From NCBI GenBank assembly GCA_023974075.1, contig CM043792.1, forward strand, positions 23,336,014 through 23,400,013: a DNA stretch of 64,000 nucleotides, read 5' to 3'. A program made the position numbers and the translations under genes. The DNA is from Chaenocephalus aceratus. Taxonomy: Eukaryota > Chordata > Actinopteri > Perciformes > Channichthyidae. Below the pieces are notes generated by a model. That model ran no database searches and was not told the origin of the DNA. It saw nothing but the letters and a program-made list of their open reading frames with translations. Position 1 is the first letter of the stretch. Each line of letters starts with the position of its first letter. Shown here one piece after another: positions 1 to 32,885 of this stretch.

Positions 1-348
1 AATAATAAGGTAAAAATAGCATAGCCTACCAGAGATAGTGCTAAGTCAGACAACCTGTATTCAAGTCTGCCCAAGTCACAAGAGATTCTGGGACAGACTG
101 TAGTTAAACATTAGTGCTAATTGAGGGATTGACACATAGACCTATTTCACACATACTTTAGATTTGTAGATATGAGTGTTTATAAATTAAACACAGAGCC
201 AAAATCTATGCTATATGAATGTTATAACAATGTGGATGTGTGCTAATGTGGTAGATATTTGGATTTTGCCATTTCATTTCACCTATCCAGTACACACTGA
301 AAGTTTGTATTTATTTCACAAAACATGTGACCATTCCATGTTACTGAC

Positions 349-1288
349 CCGAGGTTGTTCCGGTATGTCCTGAACTCGGGCCATGGGGTTCTTCCTCAGC
401 TTGTTCTGCCTGTCAACCTCCAGCTGGACTGCTCTCTGTCTGTGGTCACACATCTCACTGCACTGCTCTGCACTCAACTAGAAAAACAAAATACACACAC
501 AACAACATTTTAAGAAGCCCAAGCATTAACACAGTTTAGTAAGGAACTGATCATTAAAAAAGGCTCCCAGTACACAATGAATTCCATGATGTTTGTTTGT
601 GACCTACTTTCTGTTATTCTTGATAACACAATCAATCCTCTTCTATAAATGTTTGTTTCTCCTTTGCTTTAGTGAAAGCAAAATCTTCAACAAAACATCC
701 CTTTACTGGCCTCTCTATCAGGTGGCTATTCCTGACAAATAGTGTTGTCAGCAGTAACAAGCAGATGTATTCTCCTGACCAACATCAAACCACCTTGGTG
801 TTCCTCGTCATTCGCTATCTCCTCTCTTTTGCCCCTGCTAAGTGCTGATATAATCGGAACTAGTAAGCCCACATACTTCACATATACTGTACTATGTAAG
901 TCTCAAAAATACATGTGTTTGGACCTTAATCAGCTTTAATCTAATTTAAACCATGTATGCATAAAGTTCTCTGGGCACATTTGTTTTTTTTATGCCAGAA
1001 ATGTGCATTGCAAATGCACCAAAAACCTCAATTAGCTATGGTTTCTGTTAACTTTTCATACTGAAACTAAATAAACTGTGATTTAGCTACATATTGTTTT
1101 GGCTCAGGATACATTCTCATGACTGTTCATCACTTCCCTACCAGAGGCGAAAGCACAGCTCTTCCATGGAAGCGGATGAGAGAGAAAGCCTTCGGGGACC
1201 AGAGTGGCTCACATGTCGTCTTCTTGAATTTCCCCTCTTCCTGCAGTATGGCCAAACTCCGCAGACAGAATTCTTCATAGCTTTCCAT
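349..1288 (-). CDS. Unrecognised gene, 5' coding part (two exons, continues past left edge)
   Basis: Two coding exons read on the minus strand: 1288-1142 and 477-349. The first opens with an ATG (MESYEEFCLRSLAILQEEGK) and ends at a GTAGGG donor after exactly 49 codons. The second follows a CTAG acceptor, is 43 codons long, and ends at a GTCAGT donor. Both junctions are phase 0, so 92 codons read without interruption. The second exon is rich in Glu, Gln, Arg and Lys (for example CDHRQRAVQLEVDRQNKLRK), which suggests a helical or coiled-coil protein. No signal peptide or membrane segment is visible. The rest lies beyond base 1. I do not recognise the family and assign no function. An upstream non-coding exon is likely, with its promoter perhaps near 1.9-2.25 kb. 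Confidence 0.6.
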
Positions 1289-2285
1289 CTCTGGACACCC
1301 ACACATACACACTCTGAATGTGAAACACACACCATGTAGCCTCGTCACCCAGCTGTAAAATGAGATGGAGAGTGTGTTAGATGGACATCCACAACTCAGT
1401 GCACATGGGAGCCAAAGACTGCACTGGGTGTGGGTCACTAGATTAAATCATATGTGGAGAGCAGTACAAACAGGCTTAAACAAAAGAGTGTCTGTCTGCC
1501 CTCAATGGTTTTATCACACTCATCACATTCCTGCCATTCCTTTCTATCAGACCTTGCTGGTGAGTGACTTCCATTTCCGTGTCTCAGGCAAATGCATGTG
1601 GAATCGTGTCTAATCAATACAGCTTCTATTTCTGAAATGCCTGTCAGCAAAGGGATAGCAGGACCATTTCACAGACAAATCACAGCTGTTGTATGGATGA
1701 AACTACATTTCAATGGAAACTGCTTTGCCATTAGTGTCGTTTACTCCAGATGTATGTCTATCAAACTGACCATCCCTCCATTAGACTTTCATCCAATCCT
1801 TACGATTCTGGCTGTGGTCTATATTGCGGTTAGTGATTTATTAACACATAGTGACAGCGCAGTAGAGATCGTGGGAATAGGTTTTTTTGTGTACACAGCT
1901 CTTACAGAGGAAGCTTGATACCGGCAGTTTCGAAGGTTAAATAAGATACTCGCTTAATCGGTACCTTGGATAGCCTACCTTGTAGTCCAGATGTGCCCAG
2001 ACAGAATGACGTTAACGTTACACCCGTGCCTTTGCTCGTTACGGGCGGCTGTCTTGCCTCAAAATGGACAAACAGGGATATCTCCTCTCTTTGTTAGTAG
2101 TGGACACGCTCTTTTGTAGCAGGGGAATCAACAAAGAGTGGCTACATCATGAACATGTTTCTCCTTGAATCTCGGGTTGCCCATCATCATCATGTTCAAC
2201 TCTTCCGGGCTCCAACAGCGCCTCCTAGCAACAGAGCGCCGGCCACGTTCCAATACTAACTGCTATTATTAACCATTGCATGGCA

Positions 2286-2480
2286 GAGGTGGAAGAATTA
2301 CTCAGGTCTTGTTCTTGAGTAATAGTAGAAATACCACAGTCCAGGAATACTCTGGTACAAGTAAAAGTCCTGCATTCAAAATTGTACTCAAGTAAACGTA
2401 AACAAATATTAGCATCAAAATATATTTAAAGTATCAAAAATACTCATTATGCAGATTGGCCCATTTCAGAGTAATATATC
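2286..2480. repeat. Dispersed teleost repeat copy
   Basis: The segment begins GGTGGAAGAATTACTCAGG and continues with phrases such as AAGTAAAAGTCCTGCATTCA and CTCATTATGCAGATTGGCCC. These are typical of a very abundant non-autonomous repeat in percomorph genomes (recognised from general familiarity, not a search). Its outer boundary is uncertain and it may extend to about 2.76 kb. A related piece in the opposite orientation lies near 6.1-6.24 kb. Confidence 0.5.
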
Positions 2481-2862
2481 ACATGTTTTGATTACAATTA
2501 TTGATGAATTCATGTGTTTATCAAAGCTGGTGCAGCCAGTTTTAGTTACTTTGTGTACTGCAGGATAGCTTGTGGGTTTACTCCAGGTGTAACTAAAGTC
2601 TTATTTAAGTGTTGATTATTTCACATAATTAATCCAAATCTGTAAAGTGTATTGAACAACATTAACACTTGGGATTCCAAATAGATTACATATCTATTTT
2701 AACATCAATAAAGATTCCTAATGTACACTCAGTATCTGTGCCCGACTTAATAAAAAAGTAAAAAATGGTCATTCTGAAGCCATTTTTATTCTTTATCTTG
2801 CTGAAATGTCACGCAATGCCAGGTAAAAAATACAACCCAGGACAATATTTTTAAATGATCTC

Positions 2863-2868
2863 TTTATT
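2863..2868 (-). terminator. Poly(A) signal of the saposin-like gene
   Basis: AATAAA on the minus strand, 78 nt downstream of the stop codon of the five-exon minus-strand gene. It fits as the cleavage signal of that transcript. Confidence 0.6.
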
Positions 2869-2945
2869 AAACTGACACTGAAAAACAAGTACAATGGCAA
2901 CAAGCCATCACACATTCAGAAGAAGCAAACATGTATTTGCTGTTT

Positions 2946-3835
2946 TCACAACTCATCGCTTGAGTGCATGGGTGAACCTGAATGTACAGGTTGAGCAATG
3001 CGCACATGTTGCGTGTTGTCCAAGAGTAGAGCTTCGATGTCACTTTCGAAAGAGGTGGTTTTGGAACTCTGTCACAAAAGTTAAACAATGTTAGTTCTAA
3101 TAAGAGCAATTCAGTCTAATTTAATGGGGATTATTGTTTCACAACCAAACCTACAGCCTACCTCAAAAGACTGCCGCTTTACCCCTATGCATGCCTTGGA
3201 CTGCTCATAACACAGGACTATATCCAGACGTGCTGTTGGTTCTTTATTCATCAAAGCTACATGGAACTGGTCGTAATGAGATTCTGGAAAGAGATTTTAA
3301 AAAATGATTAAGTACAGGGTAAAGAATATGCAAATACATTGTTTTCTTTCCTGGTCTTATACCTAACAAGTGCTTGCAGGAGGAAATCATGTTTTCCTGA
3401 GAGACGAGGTCATGTTTCAAGGTCTGTAGTTTCTCACATACACCTCCATTGAGGAGGTTCTCAACTACTGTCTGTCTGTTCTCAGCGGGGGCTCCTTTTA
3501 TGGCATTATCAATCTCTGTAAGACAATATGCATACACTTTTATTATCTCTTAAAGACAGCAGTCAAAACATAGGTGACAATTCAGGGTTTCTCCATTTTA
3601 AACGACAATGTTTCTCTCCAAGGCAAACTGAATAACTATCCGCTTACCTTGTGCTGTTGTGAGGCAACTCTCACAATAGGCGTCTGTTGGAAAGAAAACA
3701 GTCAACATAAACTAAGACTAAACTACACACTGAGGAAAACAACAGATAAAGTGTGATGTACTCACAGCGGTCCAAGTCTTTAGGCTTCACAGGAAGAAGG
3801 TTGCAAATAAACATTAGAAAAATGAAGATCCTCAT
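2946..3835 (-). CDS. Small saposin-like protein with signal peptide and SDEL ER-retention tail
   Basis: Five coding exons (3835-3766, 3683-3648, 3515-3363, 3283-3162, 3068-2946) join in consistent phases at GT-AG borders to give 167 residues. The ATG at 3835 is followed by a hydrophobic signal peptide (MRIFIFLMFICNLLPV). The mature part has six cysteines in saposin B-like order: C-x2-C (YCESC), GVC, SSC, then LC with KAC six residues later. The protein ends SSDEL, a KDEL-type retrieval signal, so a luminal ER protein is expected rather than a secreted one. Canopy-family proteins combine a saposin-like fold with such a tail, and NK-lysins share the cysteine pattern. I see no decisive match to either and leave it unnamed. 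The coding exon is preceded by an acceptor at about 3866, so a non-coding first exon lies upstream. Confidence 0.75.
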
Positions 3836-4610
3836 TGTTAGCCAGTGAACAAACACGCACAACAGCTAGGAAAGAAATGTCAACTGCATTGAGGCTAAAT
3901 CATCTTTCCTTTCACATAATGGAGTCATGTGATCTCAAGGACAATAGGCTCACATCTCCTTCATTCCACAGATGACAGGTGTCCAGTTTTTCAGGTTTTC
4001 TGTAATTGCTAACAGATTGAGTTGTTCTACAGTCTTTGAACAGGGGGCTTTAAGTACTGTGAACTCATAATATACATTTTACTACTGTGGCCCTAGGATT
4101 AACATTACAAGAGCACTCAAAGTTAAATTTTGTCTAGATTTGTAGAATGAGTGTAAAGAATGAGCATAAGGAACAAATATGTTTTTAATTAGCTGAAACA
4201 ATAAAGAGATTAAAGTGCAAAATGTGAAAGTAGGGATTTAGTTGAGTAATTTACAAATAAAGTACATGATTGTAAATGTATTGCTAATTAAGACTTTGTT
4301 TTTGCACCAATATATTCTTCACTACTATACAGAGATAAGAAACAACAGTGATTATATTGAGTTTTTACTTGGTTAATCATGCTCCTCTTTTTATTTTGTG
4401 TGGCCATACACACCACAACTCTGAATCAATATTTGCCTATTTATATAGTAAATTCGTTTTTTTTTCTTCTTAAAAACCATTACTTTGCTTGGTTTCAGAG
4501 GAGAGATGTAAGGAAAAATATTGTTTTCTTGTAATCATTTGTATTTAGTTTTTATTATGTATATTTTTATTGTTATTGTTGTTTTGGTGAGTGGCCACTA
4601 GGTGATGCTG

Positions 4611-4784
4611 TTTTATAACGAACGCCAGTTTCAGTGCGTTTTGACCGTTTGACAGATCCCAAATATGGTCACGTTTACCAGGAATGACGCACGTGACGCT
4701 CGTGTGGTCTCAACGGAAAATATGACTGTGCGGGAAAGGCGAACGTTAGAATAATGACTTATTTTCAGGGGAGTTCATTATAAA
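4611..4784. promoter_or_regulatory. Possible divergent promoter between the saposin-like gene and a plus-strand micro-gene
   Basis: A minus-strand TATAAAA (4617-4611) and a plus-strand TATAAA (4779-4784) point away from each other. Between them is TGACGCACGTGACG (4685-4698), which combines two TGACG half-sites and a CACGTG E-box of the kind bound by bZIP and bHLH-zip factors. XBP1/ATF6 sites of the unfolded protein response also carry a TGACGTG core, which would suit an ER-retained product. A strong plus-strand donor (CCT|GTGAGTACT, 4858/4859) follows about 75 nt after the plus-strand TATA box, as expected for a short first exon. This is motif reading only; no transcript evidence is available. 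Confidence 0.3.
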
Positions 4785-5397
4785 CTTCTAGAGAAACTTC
4801 AACCTTAACTAACTTCAGGAATAATACATTCTTCAGTCCGAAGCGTCAGCTTCAACCTGTGAGTACTAACTTCTGTATTGATAATAATTATGTAAATTCA
4901 TTTCACATGTGCTGTCCTGAACTGTCAAGAGAGGCTAGCCACACATCCAATCTGAAATATCCTGATAGCATCCTACGTGTTGTCTCTGAATGCAGCACTT
5001 TGGGGGACATGCTGTATTTTCGTGGAAAGTTTGAATGTGAATAGGTTTCACAGGAAGCCCACAAGGAAGCCAAGAGACTGACTCGCCTTTGCATGTTCCT
5101 GACCAGTGCAGGAGCAGGGAAGTGAGTTAGGCTAAAATAGTAACTGAACAGTTTCTTTGGACAAACCTTCAAACTAGAATTATGGTAAGGCGTATTCAAT
5201 TGTCTGGCAACAAATCTCATTTTAACTTACATCTTACTTGCCTGGGGGTGGCTATTTATTCGAACTTGACATGAGCAAAGTAAGAGCACCAATAAGGGCT
5301 TCACTTATACACTTACCGCCATACTTTGCTGTTTGTTTAACAGCAACCTGGTCTTAAAATAAATAGGTTTTGTTAGTCAGTGATAATCATTTGCAAG

Positions 5398-6402
5398 ATG
5401 TTTTTACCCTGGTCCGAGGCTGTTCCAGACACAGAGGATTTGAATCATGACTTGAAAAAAAGAATCCAACAAATACTGTGAGTTGTGGGAAGTGACTAAC
5501 TACTCAAGTATTTTGAGGTAGTCTGCTTTGATTTGCATTTCCTTTTGTATTTCATACTTTCATTGGAGTCCATTGCATTCATAGTAACAGTTGTGGTTAC
5601 TATTTAGATGCAAGTTATATAAAATACAGACAGCATTTTGTGGTTTAGGTTCCCAGCCTTTTTGTCTTGGCAACCCTTTCAAGAAAGCAGTAGCTGTGGC
5701 CTCTGTCATTTTTCAGATGACTTTGAATTGTGAGCAGTACAAACAAAGGGACACTTTCCTGCAAAACGTTCCCCATGGTTTCATGTACATGACTGATGAG
5801 GCACCAAAGATAAACTATTTCAGTATTTCACAGAAAAGTCTCCAGAATAACTATAGGTGTTGGTATCAGGACTCTTTTATTGTTCTTTCCTCTCCCATTA
5901 ATCATCTGACAAGAATTATCTCATGACCTCTGTCTTTTTCACAGAAGACATTTTGTTATGTCACACTAGGAAAAGCACATTTGTTAATAACATTAAGGAG
6001 GTTTCCGAGTCCTTGTAGTGTGCATGCTTGCTCAATATCATAGGACACATAACTTGTAGATGAATTCTTATTAACAATGTTCTAATAATGATATGCAAGT
6101 CAAGGGCAGTTTGCTGTTATATTGTGTATTTGTAGTAGTAGGACTTAAATGCTGTAGTATTACTTAAAGTAAGAGTATTTGACTTCTTTGTTGTTGTATT
6201 GGTAGAGTTTATGATCAGAGTACTTTTTCCACCATCGCTGGTTGATCTGAAAAGCACTTGCACGAGGCATATTAAATGAGAAGGCTTTGATAGAGGTCTT
6301 ATCTAAACTGAATCAGGGTGTGAACAATCCTGTTGTTTCATCTTTGGCAGAAGGATAGCCCGCCTTCTGCAAGGTCTCAGATTGCATCCAAAGTCCATCT
6401 AA
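5398..6402 (+). CDS. Candidate micropeptide gene (43 codons, two coding exons)
   Basis: The proposed model has a non-coding exon ending at 4858 (GTGAGTACT donor), then an exon at 5381-5477 with acceptor TTAGTCAG, ATG at 5398 and donor CT|GTGAGT, then an exon from 6351 (acceptor TTTGGCAG) with a TAA stop at 6400-6402. The coding parts join in phase to give 43 residues, starting MFLPWSEAVPDTEDLNHDLK and ending LRLHPKSI. The second half (RIQQILRIARLLQGL) would form a basic amphipathic helix. I do not recognise it. The joins could be chance, because each coding piece is short. The protein might also be longer through other exons not seen. Confidence 0.3.
6080..6237. repeat. Dispersed repeat fragment, inverted relative to the copy at 2.3 kb
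   Basis: The piece contains TTACTTAAAGTAAGAGTATT and ends GAGTACTTTTTCCACCATC, the reverse-complement style of the GGTGGAA...ACTC end seen at 2286. It is a degenerate fragment with approximate boundaries. Confidence 0.4.
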
Positions 6403-8300
6403 AGGTGCTGTAGAAACTGCTGTCCAGCCGATGGCGCCTTGTCCAACCTCCTTATCAGTTATTGTATTCAAATGTATAATTTGATTTTACTTCAAATTGT
6501 GTTATCAATTATTTCTGTAAATATCTTTGTTGAAAATGTCCTGCTTCAACAGCAGAGCGGTCAGTCAAAGTCCTGCATTTGAAAGCTGAAAACTTTAAAG
6601 TACACAACTATTTTAAGCTGAATTGCACTTTATCAAAAAGCAAGGGTTATGAATTGTTTTTGTTACTTTACACATGATGTGATTATAGTTTTTACACATA
6701 AGTTATTGTTGCATGCAGCAGGATAAAAGAATATGATGTCAGGAGCCTTGCTGTTAGTTTATTCTAGAACAGTTACAACTTTATCATTCTCTTTTAGAAA
6801 GAAGAAATGTTCCCTTTTAGAAATATTAAAGTAACTTCTTCCTCTTCTACTTATTTGTCTTAGTAGTAGTAGTAGTAGTAGTAGTACTAGAATACTAATA
6901 GTACTACACTCCTTGCAGAGAAGGTATAATCACATACAACTGAACACATGTGAGGTTATGTAGTTGTCTGTGTACGTTCACAATTAGTTGAAGCATGTTT
7001 TGGACTCAGTTTTCCCTCTCTTTTGATGGAAAATACATTTTCAGCATGGGGTGTGTTCTGCTTTATATCGGCAGTGTTTTCTTTTATTGAGATCATTTCA
7101 TAATGACTTAACTTATAGAAGGAACATTGTCATTTCTTCTTTCTTTCAGATGTAATTCATTGGTCAAGTCAATGTTGCAATAACATTAATGCTAACTATC
7201 CTCTTACTTCAGTCCAAGATTAGTTGTTGCCAGTGTGTTTCAGTGCTCATTAATACACCAGACACGGTCTTAGCTAATACTAAGGCTTTGCTCTCATTTT
7301 GTTCTGATCAGGGAAACTTCTGTGTAGCAATGCAGTGGGAGTCACCGACTCAGGAAGGAGACATGGTAGAGCAGGAGCTTCGATGTCAAACACTGGAGGT
7401 TTATTTGGACTTATGGCCGGAGAATTCACATCACAAGTCACACAGTCACGGTCTGACTGCACGGGTGGTTGCCACGTCAATTCTGGAGAACCTCTCTCTT
7501 GTTAGCCCATTTAACTGGTTTCACAGAGAGTAATCAACATATCTTGATAAGATAGTTTAACCAGTTGGGCACACTGAGTCACTTGCGTCCGTCACTTATG
7601 GCCTCGAAGATGTCATACCTTGGAGTCCACAAACAACAAAGAAGGAAGTGTCCCAGTGCACCCACAACAACAGACCATCTGTGACCTAGTGTTGACCGGT
7701 CACAGAATGGGAACAATAACATTATTGGCTGAAGCAGCCTGTGTCCTTAAAGGACAGGAATAGACGTCAAGGTTGGTCCTGTATGTCACATCTAGGAGTC
7801 TGAGATAATTATTTCCCTAACAAGGAGGTCATTGAAACGTGTACATGGCCACATTGTATGACAGATTCAAACTCAAAGTGGGAAATGTTTACAGACTTTT
7901 CAGAGGGGTTTTTAGGGGTAGGAGATTTGACCTCATGACCTCAGGATTTAAAAATCGCTGACTCTTTTCCTGCAATTAAATGGGGCAGAAATTCGGCCAC
8001 ATTTATATTCTGCGGCAGAATATAGCAATCCCCATCTTTAACCTATCACTTGTTTACATGATGATTGAGAGCAATATCCAAAACTAGAATGGTATTAATA
8101 ACAACAATAATTAAGGTATTATGAGCATTTAAAAACATTTTCAAATGTTGTGTCAACCAAGTATAGGCTACAGATACAAGATAATAACTATGATAAAAAT
8201 AACTGGATACATTATTAGTAGTACGTTCATGATGTCAGAAATGAGTTAAAGGTTGTTTTGGTGGCAGTTGGAAAGAGGGGCTTTATGTATCAGTTGAACT
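6403..8300. other. Intergenic, no gene seen
   Basis: The segment is AT-rich with a TAG trinucleotide tract (6861-6885). Open frames here, including one at 7189-7533, show no recognisable protein features or convincing splice sites. Confidence 0.5.
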
Positions 8301-8379
8301 GTCCTCCAGGGACTCAATGTCAGAGACAATACAGTGCTATCAGTGCACGGAGCTCCAGCTGCTGTCCGGTGCATGCCGT

Positions 8380-11287
8380 TGAACCAGGGCTGCTGTCCTC
8401 CAATAGATTTAAAGTGTGCGCCTGTCCGACAATAGAGGGCCGGGAGTGGGAGGATCAGCTCGGCAGCGATCCTTCTGGCTTTGTTACGCCAGGGAAGCCA
8501 TTTTGGAAATCTGCTTGTTGTGCACTAGCATAACACTCAAGCTACTAGCAAACTTTTGCGTTTTTTTACCACAAAAAAAACGTTAAGGATCTGTGAGCCG
8601 CAGTCATTTATAGCCTTAACCTTTGAGTGAGCGTGTCGGGATGCGGGCAGAAGTTTGCGCATCCTCCGCGATAGTACTGCGTGGACCATTTCCCTTTGGA
8701 TTACGCTTTTAAATAAAAAGATACATGGACTCTAACCAGGCGGGCAAGTTGACATGCTACTATAAAAACATCCTATAGGTTAACGTTTCAACTATTGATG
8801 TTGTGAATGTGTCATTTCGTGTTATGCAGATTTAATCTGTTTCGCTGAGCTCCTTTACCCAACTAACGCAATCTCAGGCCTTATTTTCATGGCTAATTTT
8901 ATAAATCTGCGACATTACCTGACATTATATGTTTTATCCTTCATTAATAATGCGTGGTTTTACGGAGAAATTGTAGAATAACCTGTATGATAAGATGTGA
9001 GTAACCCAGTGCTTTCGAGAGTGACGGTGTTGTCTAAATACACTGCTTCTAAATTTAGCACTGGGCAATGTAAGAATGTAACGGCTTATATGTCATTTTG
9101 CTGGACCCTATGTCCAGTTATTAATACACTGAATGTCTTTAAACGACACCGGTCTGGAGCACTGTGTTGACAGAAGCTGCACTAGGCACAATACTTTATT
9201 TCTTCCTCTTTGTCGCAGGTGTTTTGCGTAAAGGAGCCAGCCAAACAAACGTGTGATGATACATTCAGTGTGTGGAAAAGTGTCGCTGTGTCGCATGTTT
9301 AGACTGGAGTGTGTTTGTGGGATAAACGCATGCTGCTTGTTGAACCTGTCTCCTGAATTATGAGCTCAAGGATTACATTATCTAATAGTTCGAATAGGAA
9401 TCAGTCATATGCTGAAAAACAAAACCCCCTCTTTATTAAGAACTCCAGCCTTACACCATACTTTCGTCTACTCTCAGTTCTGGAGATATAACACAGTTAG
9501 TACATGTATTATAAGACTGTGGTTTTTAGTTAGCCCACATGCAGTGCTGGCATCATGATTCATTCCCCCAGTGCAGTCACAATAAACTAATCCTGGCTGA
9601 ATTAAAGTGGCTCTTCGGATATTTCTGTTACCATGTATCGTCTTTTTGGCTTGGTGACTTGGAAGTGGATTTGACCCATGATTAAGATTATGTGTTGAGA
9701 TTTTGGTTTCAGATTTTCAGAAAAAGCCATCTGTTTTATTTGCTTCTCCGTTTTTGCATTACCAGAAGGTTAAGAAAGAGTTAAACTTGCACAGTTATTG
9801 TATTTATGTTATGTAATGTAGAGCAATATTAGGGTCCACTCGGCAAGTCTAAACAAAGTGTTCCCTTTCTGACAGCCTCAAGTGTGCTGCAATATTCTGA
9901 CCAACTCTATACCCCTAGTTACAAGTTTATTAGGTACACCAGTCAAAACTAATGAAGTCCAACACAAGAGTTCATCATGAGTAATATCGTATTCTGTTTT
10001 AGTTTAAATTATTTTAGAGAGCTGTTTATTAAACTCATAGGTTTTTTTTTTTATTGCCTATCTTGGCCAGGACCCTTTTGCAAAACAGATTTTTTTTTAT
10101 CTCATTGAGACTTTCCTAAATAAAGGTAAGGAAAATACAGAGAGGTGTTTCTCACATTTAGCCCAGTGTTGGAATAAAACACGTTTATTTACGCATTAAT
10201 TGAGGCTAATTTCTGTCTGAGATCAGTATCTGCATTTTCTCAAGATATCTTTCCACACTGAGCTTCTTCTCACTTGGGTTTTGTTTAAATAAGTTAACTC
10301 AAAGACAAGTTGACCCACATTCGTGTATCAGAAGAACTTTGAAATGCCAGCCTAACAAATGTACACAAATCAGCCCCTCATTATAACTGTAACAACAACA
10401 TCTATTTAACTCATAATGTTAAGGAAAGTAGGATTAATCACAGGATTGGTTGTTTCAGACTCGATTAGTCTCTGCTGTACCTAATGAACTAGCAGCTGAG
10501 TGTATTATAGTAACGGTATTTGCACAGCTTGTTCACATAATACAAGTTTCCCTATTGGAAGCTCAACTCTCAGAGCAGTCGTTTCCCGCCCATTGCCTAA
10601 AACTCTGCCCCACCCCTTGCTGTTTCACTTGGTTTCATAATACTGCTCTCTCTGTGCGCGGAGCTTACAAGCAGTCACTAGGAGTAGCTGTCCTGGTGAG
10701 GAGCCTTTTGATTACAACAGGAGTGAGGATCGTCATTCTCTGTGTCCTGTCACTACCAGCCATTTCCGTCAGTTGCCGACCGGAGGAGAAGAGACAAGTC
10801 ATTCATTACAGCTCCGTCAACAAGAAGCCACAGCCAACATGCAGGAAGAGGTCGGCCAACTCTAGTCCACTTTCAATACCACAGTTGTGTTGTTGTGTTC
10901 CAGAGGAAGAGGAATGTCCAGCAGCTCTCATTAGGGCCGGCTGTGCTTTCTGACGGTTGTAGAGTGTAGCAGTAACCGCTTGTTGTCTTTTCTTTGAAGG
11001 CCGCCCACTGAATAGCGCTAGAATAGATTTGGGAAGCGGTGGGGAATTTACCAGTGCTGTGTTGTTTTCAGCGTGAAGATACAGTTCCTAATCTGTTTTT
11101 AAAAATACATTTACAGTGGGAGAACTTGGGCTCATTAGCACAACTAACTTTACAAGAGACAAGTTCAACAAGGCAATGCATACGTTTCGTGAGTGTGTGT
11201 ATGGTGGTTACTTTGGGCTTGTTATCCTCCTCCAACATGTCAGCTTTGGCTTAAAGAGTCCTATTCCTTGCATCCTGATTCTTGCAG
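8380..11287 (+). promoter_or_regulatory. sun1: Probable sun1 5' region (promoter and non-coding first exon not resolved)
   Basis: The first coding sun1 exon begins at an acceptor (TTCTTGCAG, ending 11287), so at least one non-coding exon lies upstream. The relatively GC-rich patches at about 8380-8710 and 10640-10960 are the best candidates for promoters or first exons. A long open frame at 10450-10953 has no recognisable protein features and may simply overlap leader sequence. A degenerate repeat beginning near TTATTAGGTACACCAGTC lies around 9.92-10.06 kb. Confidence 0.25.
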
Positions 11288-11302
11288 TTTAAACAAAGAA
11301 GA

Positions 11303-32885
<21,583 letters not shown>

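Noticed and set aside
6861..6885. Short regular TAG repeats as a possible CRISPR-like array
   Set aside because: It is a simple trinucleotide microsatellite without spacers in a vertebrate genome.
7189..7533. 114-codon plus-strand open frame with an internal acceptor-like site
   Set aside because: No recognisable protein, no supporting donor, and no link to the micro-gene upstream.
10450..10953. 167-codon plus-strand open frame upstream of sun1
   Set aside because: Its start lies in ordinary intergenic sequence. The product has mixed composition with no recognised motif, and it may just overlap an untranslated sun1 exon.
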